Shown piece by piece: positions 59,413-64,000 of a stretch of 64,000 nucleotides of DNA (positions are counted from its first letter, which is position 1; each line of letters begins with the position of its first letter). Position numbers and translations under genes: made by a program. The stretch comes from Tubiluchus corallicola (lineage: Eukaryota > Priapulida > Priapulimorpha > Priapulimorphida > Tubiluchidae): positions 229,001 to 293,000 of the forward strand of contig JAQGDQ010000104.1 in the NCBI GenBank assembly GCA_030141605.1, given 5' to 3'. The notes below the pieces were generated by a model. The model saw nothing but the letters and a program-made list of their open reading frames with translations, was not told the DNA's origin and ran no database searches.

Positions 59413-62266
59413 CATCATCATTATTTATTATTGTTATTGTTATCATTATTATTATTATTATTTGGAAAAGTGTTAGTCATCATTCTACTTTTAAAACTAC
59501 GAACACTTTAAGTTGCTTGTAATTGCCTTTAGTGTAAAACTGGTAAGCTGTTAGGGCAGAAAACAGCACCTAGATTCGAAAATAATGTGCACTGTAAATC
59601 TAACAGAAATAAAGAGTGATATTACAACAAACTTGTGCAGTCGATTTACTTTGTGTTAACTTGTACAATACGAACTACCAAAAATATTATCTACAACCTC
59701 GTACATACACTGTCCTAGCATAGGGGATACATTAATGGACGTAGCACAGATCACATCAGTGGTCAGTGGTCACACTTACCTCTGCTCGACTGAGGGTAAT
59801 GTGGCTGAGATGTAACGGGTACTTTAACTGTAACAACCTCATCAAATAATGACTGATGTCGCAGCCTCCAATGTTGATCCTCCTACAGCGCTGGGCATGT
59901 AAGCATCCATTTAAAATCGGCAGGACGTGTGCAGCATGATACCCGCAACCAATGACCAAACCATTAATATTTTCTGAAAAGTAACCAAAGGATCTGGCTT
60001 AACAAGAAAAGGGGTACCTGAAGTAGGTTTCAGAAAAATCGCCTTAAAAAATTATATTACTTTATAGCAATTTTATGCGTATATCGTACTCATGTTGAAA
60101 GGATTTTTTGTTTTCGTTTTAGATTTTCCGCGACAAAGTTCTGATGGTGCCATTATATGACGTCACCTACGCACAGTGTAAAGCAGGGAAAGAAAAGTAA
60201 ATATTAAACTATGCCCCAAAAAACTTTTGATGCAAAATTGTGTTACTTAGCATTTTGCTTACCTGCTTGAAAGGCTTATGTAACTAGAAAAAAAATTGAT
60301 TTTTTTTTAAATGCTTTCACCAATTGGTAAAATGTCGTTGACTTTCCCTCCAGGGTGCACCACTCACTAGCCAAAAACGTATTTTTAATCTTATTGACAA
60401 GATACAGCAAATTTTAAATTTTATTTAATTAGTAACGTGTGCGCTACAAATGCCTTGATTATTTTTTCAAACATTGTTTTAAATGACTTATCATCAAAAT
60501 GATTGCATCTAACGGTCACCGCGGGAGTTTAAATTTACATGTTTTATACAAAGTTATTACCGACGCAAATCTAATATGCAAAATGGCAGTATGTAAGTGG
60601 TATAAAATATCAAGACGAATTTTTCAAGCTTTATGTAAGTGGTGGGTTTTCTTGTGGTTTAAGATATGAAATAAGTAACGGCTTAGGACAAAATTTTACG
60701 TGGTAAACAAAATACTTTTTACATTTCCTATTTAAACATAAAACATATTATTACACACTACGCAACCTGGATATATTAACAACTTCAAAATGATGTGCAC
60801 TTTAAATTCACAAATGAAATAATGTGAATTTTGAATTTGCTTAGCTTTGTTAATTGAGCATTCAAGGTCCAACGAAAACATATTGACAATACAACACCTA
60901 CAGTAGCAAACCAAATAACAATTTTTGTATTGTAACAAAATTCAAGGATAGAACATTGATATAATTTCACCTTTAGGAGAGGTGCAAATACAGCAATTTA
61001 AGGCAATGAGAGTAAAAAAATCAGCTTGAAATGACTTTTTGGAAAAATAAACTTCTGAATTTAAACTTTGTTGCTAAAGGTACCTGAACATGCATCTGGT
61101 ACATGGCGCCATTTGGTCATTGGCATGCCACAAAATTCTGTTGATGTACAGTGCGTCCTCGCTTAACGATGCTAATGCATTCCAGAAAAACACGACGTTA
61201 AGCGAAATGCTGTTAAACGAACCAAAACTTCCACAAGAAGTAATGTAAATGAAATGAGATTCGTTCCAGAATCAAAAATCAATGCATCAATGCTGATTAA
61301 ATTACGTTAAATAAACGTTTTACGAGTTATATTCATATTTCTAATGATAATTTCTTTCTGTTTGCTTGAAACCACCTATCTTTGTTACCAATGTCTAGCT
61401 AGACATGCGAGCGATTTCTCTTCCCATGGTGAAAGCCAAGCTCTCCATGGAGCGACCTTGAAACATTTTCAAATACCACTAATGTGGTTGTTATACAAAC
61501 AAGTTACAGAAAAAATTCTGGCATAAGTTTAAACTCGAGTGTTGCTTGGTAGAAATGGCTAGAATTCAGTACGTAGTCAGTTGGGAGGCAAAAACATTAT
61601 AATAATTGCACCATTTAGGTTACTAATGCATTTTTAGAACAGAATAACGCAATATGTACAATTTTAATAATGCTCTAAATCAGGTAGAAAAGTTGTTGAT
61701 AAAATAAAAAATGGCGAGTCGTTAAGTGAGAACATAATAATAATATAATTATATTCTTCATTGCAATTAATGTACACAAACTGTACTATACAAAATACAT
61801 ATACATAAAATTTTTGTGTACAAACAATCAGAGGACTGATGAAAGTAATAGTGTCTACTAAATCTACTTTAAAATCTACAATCATTAATTAATTTCTACT
61901 TAATTTTAACCCTAAAAAATTGCAACACAAAACAAAAAATCACATTTATACATACAAAAAAAAACAAAGCAACACCTACAAATTTTAGAACTGCACAACA
62001 ATTAAAACAATCAAAATTAGCACAAAGGAACTTATACAATACTAATTAATTGTATTAATTAGTGTCAAATGTTCAGTGTCATAAAAACAAAACGTCGCTA
62101 AACGGGGAGTCGTTAAGCGAGGACTTAACTGCACGAGAAACAGGTATTTACTGGGTAGTATACTCACCATCAAAAGACTTCTGGTTATGATAGAACGAAA
62201 ATAGAGAATCGATGCCGTAAACAACACTGGGCACACTGTAGCATTCAAACAATAACTCACTCATCA
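41054..62266 (-). CDS. ACTR5: Actin-related protein 5 (INO80 complex), 14 exons
   Basis: ARP5 is a nuclear actin-fold protein that, with INO80 subunit 6, links the INO80 remodeller to the nucleosome. Exons in transcription order: 62266-62168, 59973-59780, 57558-57442, 56505-56407, 54753-54673, 53556-53449, 51778-51632, 50746-50638, 47287-47205, 46869-46775, 44373-44290, 43124-43007, 42077-41966, 41208-41054. All junctions keep the frame; thirteen introns are flanked by visible exons, and one uses a GC donor. Diagnostic parts are [40 protein letters not shown], the long charged insertion typical of ARP5, the actin-type GG motif [14 protein letters not shown], and the C-terminus [14 protein letters not shown]...[10 protein letters not shown]. 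About 533 codons are present. The N-terminal portion (roughly 150 residues in relatives) lies beyond position 64000. Confidence 0.96.
41209..41965. other. Last ACTR5 intron
   Basis: AT-rich, no element recognised. The open minus frame at 41688-41419 has no family features. Confidence 0.6.
41966..42077 (-). CDS. ACTR5: ACTR5 exon: nucleotide-binding GG motif
   Basis: 112 nt, acceptor CACTTGTAG, donor A|GTGAGT (phase 1). It encodes [20 protein letters not shown], then [24 protein letters not shown] is the phosphate/adenosine loop of the actin fold. Confidence 0.96.
42450..42690. mobile_element. Degenerate copy of the GTCCTCGCTTAACG MITE family
   Basis: Follows the right half of the element at 61149-62131 in order: AACAGAATAAACAATATGTA, then GACAAAATAAAAAATGGG, then GTGTCAAATGTTCAG, then AAACAAAACATCACTAAACA. 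The terminal GTCCTCGC is decayed. It lies in the intron between two ACTR5 exons. Confidence 0.6.
43007..43124 (-). CDS. ACTR5: ACTR5 exon
   Basis: 118 nt, acceptor GTATTTTCAG, donor CAG|GTATTT. It encodes [20 protein letters not shown], then [19 protein letters not shown], the E-x-x-F-x-P / G-I-x-E-T pattern of the actin superfamily. Confidence 0.95.
43491..43710. repeat. Interspersed repeat pair A, copy 1
   Basis: Strongly similar in direct orientation to 54250-54475 (shared: TTTTTGCTTTTGCAAA, TTTGTGATGTCATCAA, TTTAATTATCAGAAA, GTTAAAATGTATACTT). Noncoding, in an ACTR5 intron. Confidence 0.75.
44290..44373 (-). CDS. ACTR5: ACTR5 exon: return to actin fold
   Basis: 84 nt, acceptor TTTTCTAG, donor AG|GTACAA (phase 2). 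It encodes [20 protein letters not shown], then VEKFR, corresponding to the AAYHQLFVGTERIR region of animal ARP5. Confidence 0.93.
44540..44958. repeat. Interspersed repeat pair B, copy 1
   Basis: Collinear with 60236-60680 (shared landmarks: GGTAAAATG, CCAAAAAC, TTAATGACAATATA versus TTATTGACAAGATA, GGTCATTGTGGGAGTACAAA versus GGTCACCGCGGGAGTTTAAA, TTTTCTTGTG). Noncoding. Its right edge coincides with the MITE at 44961. Confidence 0.75.
44961..45443. mobile_element. Tc1/mariner-pogo type MITE with TA duplication
   Basis: 483 bp bounded by TA on both sides (44959-44960 and 45444-45445). Ends: CAGTCAACCTCGGATATAAG and, inverted, CAGTCAACCTTGGGTATAAG. The interior repeats ...CCCTTATAACCGAA/GTCCCTTATATCC... 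phrases. There is no transposase, and the open frame inside is not a gene. Confidence 0.9.
45446..46774. other. ACTR5 intron with TTTTCC-rich repeat
   Basis: At 45610-46075 the phrases TTTTCCATGACATTTC, TTTCCCTGACTTTTC and GGATTTTCCAGGATTTTC recur, suggesting a degraded simple-sequence or MITE-like repeat. No exon seen. Confidence 0.5.
46775..46869 (-). CDS. ACTR5: ACTR5 exon: acidic segment
   Basis: 95 nt, phase 0 in and phase 2 out, acceptor TATTTTTAG, donor CA|GTGAGT. It encodes [20 protein letters not shown], then RNHDPDFQ. Confidence 0.9.
47205..47287 (-). CDS. ACTR5: ACTR5 exon: DTFG.DDDDW motif
   Basis: 83 nt, acceptor TTTACTGCAG, donor ATT|GTAAGT. It encodes [19 protein letters not shown], a conserved acidic signature in the ARP5 insertion. 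The 48-bp minisatellite begins about 70 nt upstream, inside the intron. Confidence 0.93.
47361..49528. repeat. 48-bp minisatellite with 240-bp higher-order structure
   Basis: About 45 units of GCAACCTGGTCCTTGTTGCG, GGTGTTAAACTAAGTGCTAA, GTGCTAGC, with occasional shorter units of about 39-40 bp. Between about 47420 and 48200 the pattern of variant positions (CTCAGTG, AACACAACC, TGCAGGTG) repeats every five units (240 bp), with nearly identical blocks at 47461, 47701 and 47941. It lies in one ACTR5 intron. Confidence 0.97.
49529..50637. other. ACTR5 intron with probable LINE 3' tail
   Basis: Positions 49920-50125 read like a LINE 3' end: ...GTGGACCGTGCCCTAAAAGA followed by ATAAACTATA and a short (TATC)n run (50103-50122). 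The remainder shows nothing recognisable. Confidence 0.45.
50638..50746 (-). CDS. ACTR5: ACTR5 exon: basic helix
   Basis: 109 nt, phase 0 in and phase 1 out, acceptor CTTTTCAG, donor A|GTAAGC. It encodes [20 protein letters not shown], then [16 protein letters not shown], the very basic helix of the ARP5 insertion. Confidence 0.9.
50886..51611. mobile_element. MITE, GTCCTCGCTTAACG family, copy 1
   Basis: 726 bp flanked by TA (50884-50885 and 51612-51613). Ends: CAATAAGTCCTCGCGTAACA and, inverted, CAGTGAGTCCTCGCTTAACG. Related internally to 61149-62131 (GCTAATGCGTTCCAG..AAACAC). No transposase. Its right end is 20 nt from the splice donor of the ACTR5 exon at 51632. Confidence 0.85.
51632..51778 (-). 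CDS. ACTR5: ACTR5 exon: lysine/serine-rich linker
   Basis: 49 codons, phase 0. The acceptor is taken as TCTGATAAAG because it keeps the frame ([20 protein letters not shown]); the later AG at TTTATAG would run into a stop. It contains KRSRSESP, a nuclear-localisation-like stretch. Donor CAG|GTCTGT. A MITE starts only 20 nt into the following intron. Confidence 0.85.
51779..52812. other. ACTR5 intron segment
   Basis: Contains recurrent ACCGAAA-type phrases (ACTGATACCGAAATAAAAGC, TACCGAAAATTACTGAAACT) at 52150-52810, probably an old repeat. No exon recognised. Confidence 0.5.
52815..53397. repeat. 58-bp minisatellite
   Basis: Ten units of GTGTGGCACTGTTCATGTTC, ACAAACCTACTGTTAATGTG, CTACCTGGTAACAGTAAC with few substitutions. 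It ends about 50 nt before the splice donor of the ACTR5 exon at 53449. Confidence 0.95.
53449..53556 (-). CDS. ACTR5: ACTR5 exon: insertion
   Basis: 36 codons, phase 0, acceptor ATTACTATAG, donor GAC|GTAAGT. It encodes [20 protein letters not shown], then [16 protein letters not shown], matching the ARP5 pattern of a short helix, S-P-x-E, then a basic helix. Confidence 0.88.
53557..54042. other. ACTR5 intron segment
   Basis: Nothing recognised. The open frame at 53550-53804 overlaps a minus-strand exon edge by chance. Confidence 0.5.
54043..54475. repeat. MITE-like end plus repeat pair A, copy 2
   Basis: Starts TA|CAGTGTTCCCTCGCTACTTC at 54041-54043, a typical Tc1/mariner-like terminus, but no matching right end was found. 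From 54250 it is the direct-orientation partner of 43491-43710. Confidence 0.55.
54673..54753 (-). CDS. ACTR5: ACTR5 exon: insertion helix
   Basis: 27 codons, phase 0, acceptor TTTTTAACAG, donor AAT|GTACGT. It encodes [20 protein letters not shown], then GNEDQYN; it is predicted helical and charged. Confidence 0.88.
55061..55411. repeat. 21-bp minisatellite
   Basis: About 17 nearly identical units of TCTAGTGAAAATGGCATCAAC, differing mainly by an A/G change (AAAATGG/AAAAGGG). The unit is 7 codons without stops, so long Leu/Phe/Ser- or Val/Lys/Ala-rich frames appear on both strands. They are not genes. Intronic in ACTR5. Confidence 0.97.
55412..56406. other. ACTR5 intron segment
   Basis: Includes two imperfect direct copies around 56172-56235 and 56312-56380 (TTGCTTTTAAGCAAAAACCT, then GGCTTTTAAGCAAACACCTA). 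Nothing else recognised. Confidence 0.5.
56407..56505 (-). CDS. ACTR5: ACTR5 exon ending at a GC donor
   Basis: 33 codons, phase 0, acceptor TTTTTTTAG. It encodes [20 protein letters not shown], then [13 protein letters not shown], the start of the charged helical insertion. The donor reads AAG|GCAAGT, a GC-AG intron with an otherwise consensus context. Confidence 0.9.
56795..57128. mobile_element. Mariner-like MITE, TA flanked
   Basis: 334 bp between TA dinucleotides (56793-56794 and 57129-57130). Ends CAGTGATACCTTGAGATACG and, inverted, CAGTGGAACCTTGACTTAGG. The interior repeats TTTCGTATCTTGAATTTTT-like phrases. No coding capacity. Confidence 0.8.
57442..57558 (-). CDS. ACTR5: ACTR5 exon
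   Basis: 39 codons, phase 0, acceptor TTTTAG, donor CCT|GTAAGT. It encodes [20 protein letters not shown], then [15 protein letters not shown], matching the segment just before the ARP5 insertion. Confidence 0.95.
57559..58356. other. ACTR5 intron segment
   Basis: No exon or array before the 60-bp repeat. GGCTAACTCGGTGG (57669) is weakly A-box-like but has no B box. Confidence 0.5.
58360..59022. repeat. 60-bp minisatellite
   Basis: Eleven units of GAGCTAGCTGATTTACTGTG, TGAGACAGCTGATGTAGTAG, CAACTGACTCAGCTTCAGCC with point variation (for example AGTTGG for AGCTGA). The minus strand is open through eight units (58850-58353), giving a 20-residue Ser/Thr/Ala-rich repeat. It lies in an ACTR5 intron, and no relative of ARP5 has such a repeat, so I regard the frame as incidental. 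Confidence 0.95.
59323..59462. repeat. TTA/ATT trinucleotide microsatellite
   Basis: Near-perfect TTA run of about 90 bp followed by imperfect TCA/TTG/TTA triplets. Explains the poly-Tyr open frame. Confidence 0.97.
59780..59973 (-). CDS. ACTR5: ACTR5 exon: nucleotide-fold core
   Basis: 194 nt, acceptor TTACTTTTCAG, donor GAG|GTAAGT. It encodes [40 protein letters not shown] and [10 protein letters not shown]. The INIGG segment corresponds to the actin subdomain where other ARP5 proteins read INLGG. Confidence 0.97.
60236..60680. repeat. Interspersed repeat pair B, copy 2
   Basis: Direct-orientation relative of 44540-44958, both noncoding and both inside ACTR5 introns. No terminal repeat recognised. 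Confidence 0.75.
61149..62131. mobile_element. MITE, GTCCTCGCTTAACG family, copy 2
   Basis: 983 bp. The left end TA|CAGTGCGTCCTCGCTTAACG and, inverted, right end CAGTTAAGTCCTCGCTTAAC; the right flanking dinucleotide is CA, a decayed TA. It shares interior sequence with 50886-51611 and 42450-42690. No transposase frame. It ends 36 nt before the ACTR5 exon boundary at 62168. Confidence 0.85.
62168..62266 (-). CDS. ACTR5: ACTR5 exon: actin-fold helix, first exon visible
   Basis: 99 nt, acceptor TTGTTTTAG, entered in phase 1 (A|TG rebuilt Met), donor G|GTGAGT (phase 1). It encodes [20 protein letters not shown], then LFSFYHN, near-identical in pattern to animal ARP5. Confidence 0.96.
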
Positions 62267-63440
62267 CTAAAACAAAAAACGTTGCAAAATGTCTGAATGC
62301 TGAATGTTCGCCAACGGCCGGGCACGGCGAAAAAAGGAAAATGGACATTTACGACGTGTATGTAGATGTATGACACCTATAAATTAACTAATTAATCATT
62401 ATTAAAACAAATTAACTTGTCCCAGTTATGACTTGTGCTGCTTTGGGGTCAAATAAAACTGATTTCATTAAAAATTCAGATCCAATTACGCCAGTTATAT
62501 ATGTAACATGTTTTACAACACGCCTTTTACATTAAAAGTGATTATGTATCCATGTTAAACAAGACGCCTACACGCTAAATGCGCTCATGCACTTTTATTA
62601 GGATATAGCAGAACTTTATTATTTAAATACAGTAAGCGCTGCTTAATAGATTCACTATGGAATCAAGTGTTTTTAGCAAATAACTGACAGAATATATTAG
62701 TTGACTGCTGTAGTATTACTGGCATAAAAGTATGAGTGACCACTCTCTAGCTTAGTATGCACTGCTAATGTTGTAAGACATTCAAGGTCTTTATGCTTAT
62801 GCCTAAAAATTTGTTTAAAATTAACTCTATGCTCTTAGTTGCTCTATAATATTTATCCTTGTAAAGTTGCAAAGAATTGTGGCAGATTACTGCCACTACA
62901 TCGGTGGCACAGTGGCATCACTTAACTGATTAAACGTTCTGAGAAGAAAAGGCTGCAAGAGCTTCAAAAGGAAACTGCTAAGCACGTGATCAAAAGGTCA
63001 GCTTCCATAAATTCTTGGGTGATGAGGTTAACTGCAGTCAATGAGCGGGTGACATATTCAAAGCAAAACCACTACGATAGCGTATTAGCACATGATAAAC
63101 AAACCTAATTACAAACGAAACCAGACTTAACACGATTGTTTAAGGTATACAATAGTGCGTTGAAACAAAATAAAGGTGACGCAAAAATAGTGAAAGCATT
63201 TTAATCACACGCAAGTACGTTATTTTAAACAAGAAAAGCAAGAAACATTGAATCAATTATGCATAGTTATTTAAGTCAATTGCCAGCAGTTTTTACACAC
63301 TTAAAAAAGATAGCCCAAACCAAATGTTTTTGAGTCAGATAAACGACTAATTCTAGTAACCGTGAACTAAAAAAACGGTACCCACTGTAGTAAACAACCA
63401 AAAATTTGGTTGACTATGTTCGCAGTTTGATCACAAAAAT
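62267..63440. other. ACTR5 intron, left part
   Basis: No ACTR5 N-terminal exon could be recognised here. AT-rich, no array. Confidence 0.55.
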
Positions 63441-64000
63441 TGAAGCACATAATTACTATGCGATGTGCCTTTAAATTGAGACTGGTCAATTCAATGGGGC
63501 TTGCTCTGCAGGAATGAATATGTGAAATGTGTAATTTGGGTGAAGAAAAAAACGATGTACATCTCTTACTCGATTGTTCGTTTTATAACACACAAAGAAA
63601 GGATTTATTTCAAAAATGTTGTCAAATTTTTATGCAATTGGTGAATACTGAAAAACTTGCATTACGAATACTGAAACAGCTTTCATTATGAATGCTGATG
63701 TTTTAACTAGAGGCCTTGCTTGTTCTATACAAAATTCTTACTTGAAGAGAATCTATAAGCAATGATTGTGTAATCTTGTACTGAATTGTAAAATAATCTT
63801 GTACTACATACAATGACATGACCAGCATAAATTTTTGTCAAGTGTACACTTTACGGAAATCTTTTGGACCTAATAGGCAGTGACTTGTAAGCCTAAATGG
63901 CTGGGTTTACTTCAAAATTTTTGTCGTGCATAGAACAGCAAAAACGATTGTAAATGTAATGTATGACTTAACGTAAACATGCCAACTTAATAAATATTTT
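63440..64000 (+). pseudogene. LINE 3' end (ORF2 C-terminal zinc motif)
   Basis: Open from about 63521 to TGA at 63689-63691: CEMCNLGEEKNDVHLLLDCS, then FYNTQRKDLFQKCC. The C-x2-C ... H-x4-C pattern, with L-L-D-C-x-x-Y and N-x-x-R, is the C-terminal domain of many CR1/L2/RTE-like LINE ORF2 proteins. It is followed by an AT-rich 3' tail to the window edge. The reverse transcriptase is absent, so it is 5'-truncated, inside an ACTR5 intron in opposite orientation to the gene. Confidence 0.65.

Noticed and set aside
59263-59511. Poly-Tyr open frame
   Set aside because: TTA trinucleotide microsatellite.

Overview
This window is nuclear DNA of an animal. It is AT-rich, its genes are cut into many short exons by GT-AG introns that often exceed 1 kb, and it carries retrotransposon and Tc1/mariner-pogo type DNA transposon relics plus many minisatellites. 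The mix suggests an invertebrate, but the species cannot be named from the sequence. No bacterial operon, CRISPR array, rRNA or intact tRNA gene was seen.

Layout. (1) 281-26820, plus strand: the C-terminal two thirds of mitochondrial Lon protease (LONP1-like). Twelve exons keep the frame across every junction, giving 626 codons to the stop. The 5' exons lie left of the window. (2) 27.9-34.3 kb: a block of retrotransposon relics. It holds a 5'-truncated LINE reverse transcriptase (plus), a decayed Ty3/gypsy element from gag to integrase (minus), and a second, unrelated gypsy gag fragment (plus) that runs into a CTA microsatellite. (3) 34.4-37.8 kb, plus: two exons of an animal haem peroxidase C-terminus, then a phase-compatible exon resembling an LRR C-terminal cap, then a Thr-rich stalk with a transmembrane segment. 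The 5' exons are missing, and a 32-bp tandem duplication shifts the frame, so this may be a gene remnant. (4) 38.4-39.0 kb, minus: a LINE fragment. (5) 41054-62266, minus: actin-related protein 5 (ACTR5/ARP5, an INO80 chromatin-remodelling subunit). Fourteen exons are visible, about 533 codons. The first exon(s) lie right of the window. (6) 63.4-64.0 kb, plus: the 3' end of another LINE.

LONP1 (mitochondrial matrix proteolysis) and ACTR5 (nuclear nucleosome remodelling) have no evident functional link; they are neighbours in opposite orientations. Most of the window is intron filled with repeats. Lon introns carry 33-bp, 40-bp and 30-bp tandem repeats, a 2.3-kb terminal-inverted-repeat element, a hairpin MITE and a Tigger-like relic. 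ACTR5 introns carry four unrelated minisatellites (48, 58, 21 and 60 bp) and several TA-flanked MITEs. I found no convincing new biological system. The most interesting items are the peroxidase/LRRCT/transmembrane combination, the head-to-head gag pair, and the repeat load of the ACTR5 introns.
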